Source of the DNA: Paenibacillus polysaccharolyticus
GTDB taxonomy: Bacteria; Bacillota; Bacilli; Paenibacillales; Paenibacillaceae
Direction: 5' to 3'
DNA length: 64,000 nucleotides
Assembly (NCBI RefSeq): GCF_900102085.1
Contig: NZ_FMVM01000013.1
Coordinates: forward strand, 170,986-234,985
Positions 35,451 to 45,461 of this stretch are shown in pieces. Every line of letters starts with the position of its first letter. Within the stretch, counting starts at the first letter, position 1. The translations under genes and the position numbers were made by a program. The notes beneath the pieces were generated by a model. That model made no database searches. It was not told where the DNA came from and worked only from the letters and a program-made list of their open reading frames with translations.

Positions 35451-35486
35451 AAAAAAAAGGTTTGCCCTATAAGGCAAACCTTTTTT
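35451..35486. terminator. Bidirectional terminator between galU and the ligase-like gene
   Basis: AAAAAAGGTTTGCC pairs with GGCAAACCTTTTTT across CTATAA. It serves the convergent genes galU and the O-antigen-ligase-like gene. Confidence 0.9.
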
Positions 35487-35518
35487 CTATAAGATGATAA
35501 CAAAAAATGTGGATGATT

Positions 35519-37987
35519 CTAATTAAAAGTTAATTCAGCAATTCGTTTAATTTCGTCTGCTTCACTAGGCGAGATGGCAATCAGTTTATTATATAGAGTC
35601 TCGTCTATTTTAAATTCTCGTTTAAGTGAAGCGAGGTACCAACGAGCAATTTCAAGATTTGTCGCATCCGTCAGATCTTCCGCAATTCCCGTTTTAAGTA
35701 CAGCGGTAGCACCTGAGAGATCGTTGGACATATACTTCATTTTACCAGCATTGAGAATCATCGTTGGGGTAACTTGGAATGGCTGACCTTGAAGCTGTCC
35801 TTTAGGGAGAGTTTTAAGGTGCTCCACTCCATCTACTACATGCTGATATGCCTCAATTCCCGAAGTGAAATAAGCATTCTTTTTTGTAGTATCCCCTTGT
35901 CCAAGTGCCTGATACCCCAGATCGAATGATCGGCTGATCAATTGCTCATACCAGTCCATATCCCAAATATAGTTGCTTGCATATTCTTTTCGTAGCGTAT
36001 ACGCTTGGTCATTTTCGCCTTTCAATTCGTATATGCCAATGAGTTGTTTTACCATACCTTTATTATATGGTTCTGCTTCGAGGCCACGCTGCAACAATTG
36101 CACGGCTTCTGTGTAGAATTGCTCATCTTTCGTTTGCGTGTAGCCTTGTTGATAAAGTGATGCTAGAAGCATTAGTGAATCTGGATGTGTGCTACGGATG
36201 GACAAATCCTTGTCCAGCGGAGCTTTGATTTGCCGGAAATCTTGACTGCTCCTCGCGAGCTCGTTACCTTCAATCGCATAATGATTAGCTTGTAGGAATC
36301 GAACAGAAACGATGAGAAGCACAATGATCGCTATTCCAGCAATTATACTGTACACTCCGCGTGCCGCAGCTTCTCCCATTTTTAAACGACGAGTTGGTTG
36401 AGGCTCAATCGCGGCACTCATGCCTCCAAGACCAAGGAATACCAGCATTCCAATAAAGACATAACTCATGTTGAAATCAAGAAGACTGAGCACGAGGATG
36501 GACATGGAAAGAATAAAGTATACGAAATGTGATTCGCGATCCTCTTCATTCCGTCTGACATACGATCGTACATATTGATAGAAAACATATAGTATAAACG
36601 CCATAAATACTAGAAATCCAACGAGGCCAACTTCGACAAGATATTGCATGAAAAAGTTATGTGCCTGGGCACTGACATAAGGATTGTTCTGGTACTTTTC
36701 ATACAGTGCAGTCCATGCCCCGCCACCGGCCCCGATGACAGGATAATCGGCAAATAGTTTCGTGGCATCTTTGTAGAATGTGATACGCTCGAGCACACTG
36801 TGTTGCTGGAAGTTGATATTCTCAAGTCGTGTGCTAATACTGTCAGGCAAAATGTTACGCACGCCCGTACCGAGCAATAGTCCAGCAATCACAACGGTTA
36901 GAACTACAGAACCTAGCGGAATCCATACACTGGATGCTTTTCGAGCTGACCAAGATTGAAGCTTAGCTTCCAACATAGGGGCTACAAAACGCTGAATCGC
37001 CCAACACAACAATGCAACAACAAGCGAGGCTCCAATAAGGATGGCCCAGCTCTTGGCTGCAAGAGAACCTGTGAACTGCTTTTGAAGTTCAATTCCTGCA
37101 GTGTTAATCGGGTTTAAAACCAACAGCGTGCCAATTGCCGATACGGCACAATAGATAAACCATAGAATTTGTTTGGTTGGTTTAAGCAAAAGCAGCAGGA
37201 TAACAAATACGATAGGCAACATTACAAGTCCTGTACGAGAGAGCGTCAGCAGCAATGATAGGATAATGGGAACAAGCATGAAGCCATGCAACAGTTGTGA
37301 GAATATTCTTTTGGAACGAATCATGCTGAAGATGGAAATGAACAGAAATGCCATTAGAAATGCTGCGTATGTATTGGGATACTGAAACACGGACGCAAGC
37401 CGGGCACCGTTGGAGTCGTTCCAGATGGCTTGGTTGTATACACCATTGATTACGCCCGCGGAAAACCATCCAACTAACTTACCTGCAAAACTAAAGGCTC
37501 CTAGCCAATTTAACAAACCAAATCCGACAATAACATATGCAATTCCTATTAAGGAAGATTGTATGATATGATTGATTTTGTTGTTTTGAAGCAGGTACAT
37601 CGTCATCACAAAAATCATGGCATAGATACATTGGATGAGAATCATATTATTTGCCAAGTATTCTGATGCTGCATTAATGAGTGATAGTACATAGGTAAGA
37701 GGGAGTAATATAACGGCTACTTTGAGCCAATCTTGCTGTGTTTCTAACTTCATCTCTTTAAAGTAGATTACCACCCAAAGGATGAACAGGAGGGTTGTAA
37801 TGGCAACAGCCCAATAAATGGGTGCCTCAAATTGCAGCAATTGACCATTAAATAGCGCAACCTGGAACGCGGACCAGAGTAAAAATAAGATAAGTCCTAT
37901 GGACAATGGCCATAGGAGCATCGATGCCGAATTGGCTGTAGCTTTACTCGACGTTTTCATTTGTTTTCCGTATACTGGATTCGACAA
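35519..37987 (-). CDS. O-antigen-ligase-like membrane protein with C-terminal TPR region (WsfB-like)
   Basis: A polytopic membrane protein with about 12-13 helices over the first ~560 residues, including the large loop before YPVIGAGGGAWTALYEKYQ and AQAHNFFMQYLVEVGL, typical of the Wzy_C/WaaL ligase family. The C-terminal ~230 residues are soluble and helical with TPR-like spacing (SLMLLASLYQQGYTQTK, EPYNKGMVKQLIGIYELKG). In Paenibacillus alvei a protein of this class (WsfB) transfers the finished glycan to the S-layer protein. The start is set to a TTG at 37987 with AAGGAG 9 bases upstream; a longer frame to 38020 lacks a site. It is divergent from wzm. Confidence 0.8.
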   Translation of the reverse strand: MSNPVYGKQMKTSSKATANSASMLLWPLSIGLILFLLWSAFQVALFNGQLLQFEAPIYWAVAITTLLFILWVVIYFKEMKLETQQDWLKVAVILLPLTYVLSLINAASEYLANNMILIQCIYAMIFVMTMYLLQNNKINHIIQSSLIGIAYVIVGFGLLNWLGAFSFAGKLVGWFSAGVINGVYNQAIWNDSNGARLASVFQYPNTYAAFLMAFLFISIFSMIRSKRIFSQLLHGFMLVPIILSLLLTLSRTGLVMLPIVFVILLLLLKPTKQILWFIYCAVSAIGTLLVLNPINTAGIELQKQFTGSLAAKSWAILIGASLVVALLCWAIQRFVAPMLEAKLQSWSARKASSVWIPLGSVVLTVVIAGLLLGTGVRNILPDSISTRLENINFQQHSVLERITFYKDATKLFADYPVIGAGGGAWTALYEKYQNNPYVSAQAHNFFMQYLVEVGLVGFLVFMAFILYVFYQYVRSYVRRNEEDRESHFVYFILSMSILVLSLLDFNMSYVFIGMLVFLGLGGMSAAIEPQPTRRLKMGEAAARGVYSIIAGIAIIVLLIVSVRFLQANHYAIEGNELARSSQDFRQIKAPLDKDLSIRSTHPDSLMLLASLYQQGYTQTKDEQFYTEAVQLLQRGLEAEPYNKGMVKQLIGIYELKGENDQAYTLRKEYASNYIWDMDWYEQLISRSFDLGYQALGQGDTTKKNAYFTSGIEAYQHVVDGVEHLKTLPKGQLQGQPFQVTPTMILNAGKMKYMSNDLSGATAVLKTGIAEDLTDATNLEIARWYLASLKREFKIDETLYNKLIAISPSEADEIKRIAELTFN

Positions 37988-38101
37988 GGTTTGAGTCTCC
38001 TTTTCTTGTAGATACGACATTATTTTAGCATAGATCGATTTCCTAGGGCTAATTGCAGACTGAATTTTCAGTGTGAAATATAATTTGTGTAAGGTGGGAA
38101 T

Positions 38102-38887
38102 ATGGATAAATACTTGAGTTATTATACGAATTTCAAAAAATATAATTATCTTTTAATATTACTAACCCAAAACCACATTAGTAAAAAATATAGGGGTTCT
38201 GTGCTGGGTATCTTCTGGAGTCTTCTTAATCCTTTACTACAGATGATTGTACTTACTCTAATTTTTTCATCATTTTTCGGAAATCAAATTTCAAATTTTC
38301 CGTTATATATGATATCGGCAAGATTAGTTTTTGAATTTTTTTCGACAGCTACTAATGGAACTATGAAATCAATAGTGGATTCTTCTGACCTTATAAAAAA
38401 AGTCTATATACCAAAATATTTAATTACAAGTTCTAAAGTGTTAGCTGAATTTATTATTTTTTTAATATCTTTGATTGATTTATTAATTGTAATATTTATC
38501 ACAGGCGCAGATATTAACATTAATTTTATTTATGTACCATTATATCTGCTACTACTTTTTATTTTTACAACTGGTGTGAGTTTAGTGCTTTCTACAATAA
38601 CAATCTTTTTCAGGGACATTGAGCATCTTTATAGTGTGTTCGTCATGACTCTAATGTATTTCTCAGCAATTTTTTATCCTGCAGAAATTGTTCCAGAGAA
38701 ATACAGATTTATATTAGAGATGAACCCCTTATATCAATTCATTAGTGGGTTTAGGCAGATAGTTTATTATGGGCAACCTATCGAATTATATAATTTATTA
38801 TATTGTATAGTTGCTGGAATCGTTAGTTTATCTATTGGGCTTTTCGTTTTTGAGAAGAACCAACATAAATTTATATTGCATTTATAG
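38102..38887 (+). CDS. wzm: Polysaccharide ABC exporter permease (Wzm)
   Basis: The membrane subunit of an ABC-2 polysaccharide exporter. It has six helices and the family motifs YRGSVLGIFWSLLNPLLQM near the N-terminus and ILEMNPLYQFISGFRQIVYYG near the C-terminus. Its 261 residues are typical. AAGGTGGGAA precedes the ATG. It is the first gene of the strongly AT-rich segment (9 G/C among bases 38101-38160). A TATAAT at 38079-38084 may be its -10 box. With Wzt it should move a lipid-linked glycan to the outside of the membrane. Confidence 0.93.
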   Translation: MDKYLSYYTNFKKYNYLLILLTQNHISKKYRGSVLGIFWSLLNPLLQMIVLTLIFSSFFGNQISNFPLYMISARLVFEFFSTATNGTMKSIVDSSDLIKKVYIPKYLITSSKVLAEFIIFLISLIDLLIVIFITGADININFIYVPLYLLLLFIFTTGVSLVLSTITIFFRDIEHLYSVFVMTLMYFSAIFYPAEIVPEKYRFILEMNPLYQFISGFRQIVYYGQPIELYNLLYCIVAGIVSLSIGLFVFEKNQHKFILHL

Positions 38888-38896
38888 GGTGATGAC

Positions 38897-39643
38897 ATGG
38901 AAGAATTAGCAATAAAAATGAAAAATGTAACCATGACTTACAAACTGACCGAAGAGAAAATTGACAGTTTTAAGGAGTTCTTCGTCAAATTTCTACAAAG
39001 AAAAATAAAATATAAAGAATTCTATGCGGTGAAGACTTTAAACTTAGAGATAAAAAAAGGTGAACGCTTGGGAATCATTGGTCACAATGGAGCTGGAAAA
39101 AGTACTCTACTGAAACTTATATCTGGTGTTGTAAAACCTACTTCAGGAGAAGTTATTGTTAATGGAACTATTGCTCCCCTGTTAGAGTTAGGAGCAGGTT
39201 TCGATCCAGATCTTACGGGGAAAAGGAATATATATTTAAATGGTGCAATACTAGGAAAAAGCAAAAAAGTTTTAGATGAAAAGCTTAAAGAGATAATTGA
39301 ATATGCTGATTTAGGTGAATTTATTAATGTACCTGTTAAAAATTATTCATCAGGAATGAGAGCTCGCCTAGGATTCGCTGTTGCTACACAAATCAATCCA
39401 GATATTTTGATTGTGGATGAAATTCTTGGTGTGGGTGATCAGAATTTTAGAGATAAAAGTACAGCCAAGATGAAAGAACTGATCAATAGCGGGAAAACTG
39501 TATTATTGGTATCGCATAGTTTGGATCAAATTCAGGAGCTGACGGAAAAGGTTATTTGGCTACAAAATGGAGAGATAAAAGAGTATGGGGCTTCATCATT
39601 AGTTTGTGAGAATTACAAAAAATATATGAGCAACACCAAATAG
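38897..39643 (+). CDS. wzt: Polysaccharide ABC exporter ATPase (Wzt, short form)
   Basis: The ATPase of the Wzm/Wzt exporter: Walker A GHNGAGKST, PLLELGAGFDPDLTGKRN (typical of the Wzt/TagH group), signature YSSGMRARLGFAVA, Walker B ILIVDEILGVGD, and switch SHSLDQI. It is 248 residues and ends soon after the ATPase core. It therefore lacks the C-terminal carbohydrate-binding domain that in some Wzt proteins recognises a capped chain end, so export should not need such a cap. It follows wzm by 9 bases. Confidence 0.93.
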   Translation: MEELAIKMKNVTMTYKLTEEKIDSFKEFFVKFLQRKIKYKEFYAVKTLNLEIKKGERLGIIGHNGAGKSTLLKLISGVVKPTSGEVIVNGTIAPLLELGAGFDPDLTGKRNIYLNGAILGKSKKVLDEKLKEIIEYADLGEFINVPVKNYSSGMRARLGFAVATQINPDILIVDEILGVGDQNFRDKSTAKMKELINSGKTVLLVSHSLDQIQELTEKVIWLQNGEIKEYGASSLVCENYKKYMSNTK

Positions 39644-39735
39644 AGTAGTTAGAAAACACTCTAATGAATTATCTGATTTAGATAAAGATCACTTGGTTTC
39701 ATATGATGTGATAATTATTTTGGGGGAACTATGTA

Positions 39736-41757
39736 ATGGATACAACTTCGAAAGAAGAAATTGAAAAATTATATAATCTGGTTGATCAATATGAAACAGT
39801 TTCCTTTGATGTTTATGATACTGCTTTATTAAGAAACGTGCTCTACCCTATTGATATATTTGATATTGTCCAAAGGAAAATTTCGGAAGAGGGGATGACT
39901 CTTTGCAATTTCAAAGAATTGAGAATCAAATCAGAGGAAGCAGTGAGAAACGAATCATCAAAAGAGGATATTTCAATTGAAGATATCTATTCGAAACTCG
40001 AGTTACTGGTGGGAGATATAGACGTAGAACATGTAAAAAAAACGGAATTGGACATAGAAATAGAATTTACTATTGCTAATTCTCTAATGAGAAACGTGTA
40101 CAATTATGCACTTTCTAAAGGTAAATCACTTTACTTTATTTCTGATATGTACCTTCCTCAGGTCTTTATTCATGACTTACTCGTTAATCTAGGATATAAG
40201 GATTTTACATTGTTTGTATCTAATGAAGTTGAGAAGTGTAAAGGTACAGGAAGTCTTTATGAGTACATCTCTGAAATAGAGGGGGTAGATAAAGAATCTT
40301 GGTTGCATATTGGAGATAATTATGTATCGGATTGTAAAGTTGCAAATGATCATGGTATTAATACTTATTATTATAAGGCATTAAGAGAAAGATATCCATT
40401 TCAAGCTTCATATAGTTTAGAGTACTCAATAATGAAGGCCATACAAATCAATAAAATAGGGATATCTGAAGGTATTGATTATTGGGAGAAATTTGGAATA
40501 AACATCGTTTCGTCAATATTCTGGGGATTTACAAATTGGTTGATAAAAGATGTTCAGAAGAATGGTAAAGATAATCTTTACTTTTTATCAAGGGATGGAT
40601 ATATACCTTATAAAGTTTATGAAAAATTGAAGGAAGTTATTATAGATCTTCCACCTGCAAAGTATTTACATGCTTCAAGACGTGTTTATCAATTTCCAAA
40701 TATTCTAAATATGAACCGAAAAGATGCCTTAGATTTGCTAACTGCTTTTAACTCGGCGCTTGGTCAAAAAATAACATTAGATGAAATATTTAGTAATATT
40801 GGTATAGAAATGAGAAAGTACACCTCTCTTATTCAAGAGTATGGCTTCTCGGATATTAAAGATGAATTAAGAAATGAAATGCAACGAGAGCAATTGAAGA
40901 AAATTTTAGAAAAATTATTTCCGGAAGTAATTAGAATATTTGAAGGTGAGAAAGAGACTTTAATTGAATATCTCAAGCAAAATGGAGTTTTTGATTTTGA
41001 TGAGATTAATATAGTAGATATTGGTTGGAGAGGTTCTACTCATAAAGCTATAAAAGATATAACAGGAAAAAAGGTAGAGGGATATTACTTGGGATTCTCT
41101 GACAACGTTTATGACGAGATTAAGTCTAACGTGAAAGGTTATGCTTTTGAAGGTTTAAAGCCTAAAGAATATCGAACGAAAATAATGGATAATGTGATGA
41201 TGTTTGAAATTGTTTTTTCATCTCCTCACGGTTCTTTAATTAAACTTGAGAGAGATAGGGGGGGGATAGTCCCTCGTTTTAAGAAAGAAGACGAATCTCA
41301 AAAGTATTTAGAAAAGATTGAAAAAGGGGTTATGAAAGCAACAGACTTATATATAAAATACTTTCCATATATTCATAGTGTTGAAGTAAGTGATAGCCTT
41401 AACGACTATTTTGATTTTATAGACAGGAAAGACTATGAAGATCTTTTGGAATTTAGTCATTTATCAACTTCTGTTGGAATTGGAAATACTCAGAGTACAC
41501 AATTATTTGTTACTTCTGTTAATTTGAAACATTACGGAGATCGTAAACGGGAATTTAACCTTAAGGCTCGAAAAAACTTATGGAAGAATGCTCTAATTAT
41601 ATACGGAAGCGCCGAAGACTTGAAAAAAGGAAGATTTCAGTTAGATTTTGATATTTTCGAAAATTTGGATTGGTTTATAAAAGAAAGGTTTCTAAAAGGA
41701 CTAAGAAACCCTCGTAAAGTGTATAAATATATTTTAAGAAAAATGAGGAAGTGGTAA
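39736..41757 (+). CDS. Large HAD-domain protein of polysaccharide loci (COG5610-like), first of two
   Basis: A 673-residue cytoplasmic protein. The N-terminal ~230 residues form a HAD fold: motif I SFDVYDT with nucleophile D25, motif II region ISDMYLP and the acidic motif IGDNYVSD (D194). The +2 position after D25 is tyrosine rather than the aspartate that acts as general acid in most HAD phosphatases. The C-terminal ~400 residues contain NLYFLSRDGYIPYKVYEKL and NIVDIGWRGSTHKAI, shared with the next gene; their function is unknown to me. Such proteins recur in surface-glycan loci. The ATG at 39736 has GGGGGAA upstream. Confidence 0.72.
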   Translation: MDTTSKEEIEKLYNLVDQYETVSFDVYDTALLRNVLYPIDIFDIVQRKISEEGMTLCNFKELRIKSEEAVRNESSKEDISIEDIYSKLELLVGDIDVEHVKKTELDIEIEFTIANSLMRNVYNYALSKGKSLYFISDMYLPQVFIHDLLVNLGYKDFTLFVSNEVEKCKGTGSLYEYISEIEGVDKESWLHIGDNYVSDCKVANDHGINTYYYKALRERYPFQASYSLEYSIMKAIQINKIGISEGIDYWEKFGINIVSSIFWGFTNWLIKDVQKNGKDNLYFLSRDGYIPYKVYEKLKEVIIDLPPAKYLHASRRVYQFPNILNMNRKDALDLLTAFNSALGQKITLDEIFSNIGIEMRKYTSLIQEYGFSDIKDELRNEMQREQLKKILEKLFPEVIRIFEGEKETLIEYLKQNGVFDFDEINIVDIGWRGSTHKAIKDITGKKVEGYYLGFSDNVYDEIKSNVKGYAFEGLKPKEYRTKIMDNVMMFEIVFSSPHGSLIKLERDRGGIVPRFKKEDESQKYLEKIEKGVMKATDLYIKYFPYIHSVEVSDSLNDYFDFIDRKDYEDLLEFSHLSTSVGIGNTQSTQLFVTSVNLKHYGDRKREFNLKARKNLWKNALIIYGSAEDLKKGRFQLDFDIFENLDWFIKERFLKGLRNPRKVYKYILRKMRKW

Positions 41758-41760
41758 AAA

Positions 41761-43845
41761 GTGATTAAAAAAATTAAAGATAAAATGTTCTACTACGTAG
41801 TTGAAAGAAATCCACATATTTTGCAAGAATATCAACAATATAGATGGAGGAATGATAAATTTCATGAGGAAAACAGATTGAAATCCTGGTTTTATTTATT
41901 GGATCTTAATTTTAAACATAGGATACTGAAGATTCCTCATCGTTTAGAATCTCCCCCGATTCAACAGTCGAAATTACCCTATTTAGATGGGGCTGAATCT
42001 GAGAGTCATTATAGACCTTTGGCACATCACTTTGCTTATGAATTACTTATGTATGATGTAATTTCTTTTGATATTTTTGATACGTTATTGTTGAGGCCGT
42101 TTGATGATCCTAAAAAGCTATTTATGTTGTTAGGTGAAAAGCATGATTATGTCGATTTTATGACCATACGTGTAAAGGCTGAACAAGAAGCGCGTGAAAA
42201 TGCAAATCACAAGAAAGGCAATAGAGAAGTGAATATTTATGATATTTATGAAATTATAGAGAGAAACACTGGAATTGATAAAGAGTATGGTATTCAAGTG
42301 GAGCTAGATGTTGAGCTTGAACTTTGTTATGCAAATCCATATATGAAGCGAGTTTTTGAAATATTAAAATCTCAAGGTAAAAGAATGATTGCAACCTCAG
42401 ACATGTATCTGCCAGAAAATATGATTAGACAGTTGCTTGAAAAATGCGATTACAATGGATTCGAAGATGTATTTGTGTCATGTGATTATAATTGTAGCAA
42501 AAGAGATACTTATCTGTTTAGAATTGTTAAAAATAAAATAGGTGCTAACACAAGGGTCGTGCATATTGGAGATAATTATATCCCGGATGTAGTAAGTGCT
42601 CAACAAGTTGGTTTTGATGCAAAGTACTATGAAAATGTTAATGAAGTTGGAGGGAAATATAGGGCAGATGGAATGTCGGAATTAGTAAGCTCTGCTTATT
42701 CAGGTATCGTTAACGCTCATTTGCACAATGGATTAAAAAAGTATAGCCCACACTATGAGTACGGATTTACTTATGGTGGATTATACGTATTTGGTTATTG
42801 TAATTGGATATATAATCAAGCAAAAAAGAAGAATGTAGAGAAAGTGTTATTTTTATCGAGAGACGGATATATTTATCATCAGGTATTTAGATATTTTTTC
42901 AATGATATGCCGAGCGAATACGCGCTTTGGTCTAGAATCGCAAATACAAAATATACTGCGGAAAAAAACAAAGATGATTTTTTAACCCGTATGGTAAGGC
43001 AAAAAGCAAACACGACTTTTGACATAACGATATCCTCGTTGCTCGATTCATTCAAACTATCTATATTAGAATCAAAATTGGAAGAGTTCGGATTGAAAAA
43101 ATCTGAGATCGTAAATAACGGAAATGTAAAACAAATTGAGAATCTTATTGTTAAATATTGGGGCGACATATTAGAGAGTGTAGAGCACGATCTGGAAGAA
43201 CTAAAAAACTATTTTGAGTATTTAATAGCCGGGCATCAGAATGTCGCTATTGTTGATGTTGGGTGGATTGGCTCAGGTGCAAGAGGTATTAAATATCTTA
43301 TTGAAGATAAGTGGAAACTAGGATGCAAAGTGTCAAGTTTTGTTGCAGCAAGTACACACTACAACCACAGTGCTATCATAAATCAATTGATGTCTGAGGA
43401 GACGGATGTCTATATTTTCTCTAGGATGAAAAATCGAAATTTATATGATTTCCATTTGCACACTAATAATAAAACCAATAACATTTACTTTGAATTATTT
43501 ACTCAAGCTTGTTCACCTTCTTTTTCTGGCATTAATGCGAATGAGACTGATGGTTTGAAATTTGAGTTCGATGTTCCTGAAGTGGAAAATTATGAAGTTA
43601 TTGAACAAATTCATGAGGGTATTATGGATTTTGCCAAAATATATGGAGAAACATTCAATAAGTTTAAATATGTTTATAATATTTCTGGATATGATGCGTA
43701 CTTACCTTTTAGGATGATAACTAAAGATCTAAAATTTATCAAGAAGTTTTATAGGGGATTCTCCTTCTCACGATTTGTTGGAGCGGATACTGAAAATCAG
43801 CGTACTGAAAATTTGGGAGAAATACTAGATAAATCTAATCTTTAA
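41761..43845 (+). CDS. Large HAD-domain protein of polysaccharide loci (COG5610-like), second of two
   Basis: A 694-residue relative of the preceding protein, with an extra ~80-residue N-terminus. HAD motif I is SFDIFDT (D104, phenylalanine at +2), followed by ATSDMYLPENMI and HIGDNYIPD. The C-terminal half repeats the same marks (VLFLSRDGYIYHQVF, AIVDVGWIGSGARGI). The pair looks like an old tandem duplication. The GTG start has GAGGAAG upstream and lies 3 bases after the previous stop. Both could act on a phosphorylated sugar intermediate or be transferases; I cannot decide. Confidence 0.72.
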   Translation: MIKKIKDKMFYYVVERNPHILQEYQQYRWRNDKFHEENRLKSWFYLLDLNFKHRILKIPHRLESPPIQQSKLPYLDGAESESHYRPLAHHFAYELLMYDVISFDIFDTLLLRPFDDPKKLFMLLGEKHDYVDFMTIRVKAEQEARENANHKKGNREVNIYDIYEIIERNTGIDKEYGIQVELDVELELCYANPYMKRVFEILKSQGKRMIATSDMYLPENMIRQLLEKCDYNGFEDVFVSCDYNCSKRDTYLFRIVKNKIGANTRVVHIGDNYIPDVVSAQQVGFDAKYYENVNEVGGKYRADGMSELVSSAYSGIVNAHLHNGLKKYSPHYEYGFTYGGLYVFGYCNWIYNQAKKKNVEKVLFLSRDGYIYHQVFRYFFNDMPSEYALWSRIANTKYTAEKNKDDFLTRMVRQKANTTFDITISSLLDSFKLSILESKLEEFGLKKSEIVNNGNVKQIENLIVKYWGDILESVEHDLEELKNYFEYLIAGHQNVAIVDVGWIGSGARGIKYLIEDKWKLGCKVSSFVAASTHYNHSAIINQLMSEETDVYIFSRMKNRNLYDFHLHTNNKTNNIYFELFTQACSPSFSGINANETDGLKFEFDVPEVENYEVIEQIHEGIMDFAKIYGETFNKFKYVYNISGYDAYLPFRMITKDLKFIKKFYRGFSFSRFVGADTENQRTENLGEILDKSNL

Positions 43846-43863
43846 AAGAGAGAAGGGGAAAGT

Positions 43864-45450
43864 TTGATTTTATATCATGCTATTAATAGCTATCAGTTGT
43901 TAACTTGTATGATTCACTGCAAGTTAAATCATGAAAAAGATGAGAAAATAATAATTATTTCTAATTTTTTAACAAGAAAACACTCCAATTATATACAATT
44001 GGAGAATTTAGGTTTTAATAAAGTAATAGTTTTAAATGAAGTTCCAGAAAACGTTTCTGATATTGAGGAATATTTTGATGATATTTTCAAAAATAATTCT
44101 ATTTCTATCAATCATTTTAATGATATTTACGTGAGTGGTGCGAATGGATTTTTTGGTATATACCTGTGCAAACGAAATATAGAGTTCAATTTATTTGAAG
44201 AATCTAGTGGGATAATTAGTAGGCCTGAATTGTTGATTAACATCGAAGAGAACTTGTCATTGAAGACGATTGATCTTTGTAAAACATACGGTTTGTATGA
44301 TGGGAAAAACAAATTGATAAAAGATGTATATTGTAATATAAATGCTCAACTAGAAGGATTTTATGAAGAAAAAGCTAAACATTTCGGTGTAATTGAAGAA
44401 TTGCATCGTCTATCATCAGATCAAAGAAATGATATTATCGCATTTTTCGGTTCGAAATCAAGTTATGGGAAAGCAAAAGAATCTGTTTTAGTACTAACCC
44501 AACATTTCGCTAATTTGAAAATAATGTCTTTTGAAGATCAAATTTTGATTTATCAGTATTTAGTTGACTACTTTTGTGAAAAGACACAAGTTGTATTTAA
44601 ACCACATCCTGATGATCTTTTGTACTATAAAAAGTTATTTCCCGAAAGTACAGTTATTCAAGAGAAGTTTCCATCTGAACTAATACCTTTCATATGGGAT
44701 GAAAAACCCAATACGATCATGACAATTAGTTCGTCAGGCATTGCAAATTTGAAAGATGATTTTGAGAAAATGATCTTATTTAACAGTGAGTTTGAGAGAG
44801 AGTTTAAAAATATTCATAAATACTACATTACTTTGAAATATCTAAATCTTATTAATAATAATAATGAATCGCTAATCTTTGGTGTCGGAGTGAATGAAAA
44901 TCTAATACAAAACTTGGTGAATTTCTCTGATGTTGATTTCAAGAATATTGAAATTAGTTCAATTAATAGCATGTTTGACATTCCGGAAAATAGTATTTTA
45001 TTGATTGATGATATAGAAGATTATGAAATGGAAGATATTCACAACTTTTTGAAATGTATCAGAAAAGATATTGTGATATTTTTCCTTGATTGTAAAAATG
45101 AATATAAATATTATAGCCTTGATAACAAACATTTATTTGATTTTGAGGCGGTAATTCCAATTGTTATTGAAAAAAATAAAATTAAAGTTGATGAATTTTA
45201 TGAAAATGAAAAAGAAGAAGTTATTTATCTATATTCGAGGAAAGAGGGCATCAATTATATGATAGATGAATTTGTTCCAAAAAAAATATTATCCAATACT
45301 GGAATTGAGCTGGCTGTAAGAAAGTTTACAGAAGAAGAATTGAAAATTAAAATTTTGGAAGGCAGATTAGAGGCTACTGAAAAGCGGTTGTTACATTATA
45401 TAAAATTGACTGAAGAATTATCAACTCAACTCCAATCCTATAATAAGTGA
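43864..45450 (+). CDS. Putative GT-B glycosyltransferase (GT52/sialyltransferase-like), unassigned
   Basis: A 528-residue soluble protein. It begins with a Rossmann-like half (MILYHAINSYQLLTCMIHC, IIIISNFLTRK, FNDIYVSGANGFFGIYLC). The second half has TQVVFKPHPDDLLYYKKLFPES followed by a run ending in ITISSSGIANL, the His-Pro-containing layout seen in GT52 and polysialyltransferase-type enzymes that use CMP-sugars. A ~120-residue tail ends in a coiled coil (KILEGRLEATEKRLLHYIK). It starts with TTG after AGAAGGGGAAAG. Its stop overlaps the leader of the CMP-sugar synthetase gene, which supports use of a CMP-activated donor. The family call is tentative. Confidence 0.5.
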   Translation: MILYHAINSYQLLTCMIHCKLNHEKDEKIIIISNFLTRKHSNYIQLENLGFNKVIVLNEVPENVSDIEEYFDDIFKNNSISINHFNDIYVSGANGFFGIYLCKRNIEFNLFEESSGIISRPELLINIEENLSLKTIDLCKTYGLYDGKNKLIKDVYCNINAQLEGFYEEKAKHFGVIEELHRLSSDQRNDIIAFFGSKSSYGKAKESVLVLTQHFANLKIMSFEDQILIYQYLVDYFCEKTQVVFKPHPDDLLYYKKLFPESTVIQEKFPSELIPFIWDEKPNTIMTISSSGIANLKDDFEKMILFNSEFEREFKNIHKYYITLKYLNLINNNNESLIFGVGVNENLIQNLVNFSDVDFKNIEISSINSMFDIPENSILLIDDIEDYEMEDIHNFLKCIRKDIVIFFLDCKNEYKYYSLDNKHLFDFEAVIPIVIEKNKIKVDEFYENEKEEVIYLYSRKEGINYMIDEFVPKKILSNTGIELAVRKFTEEELKIKILEGRLEATEKRLLHYIKLTEELSTQLQSYNK

Positions 45451-45461
45451 GGGATGTAACT

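Noticed and set aside
45447..45461. GTG at 45447 as the start of the KdsB-like gene
   Set aside because: It overlaps the stop of the upstream gene and lacks its own spacing. GAGGG is correctly placed for the ATG at 45462, which also aligns with the family start.
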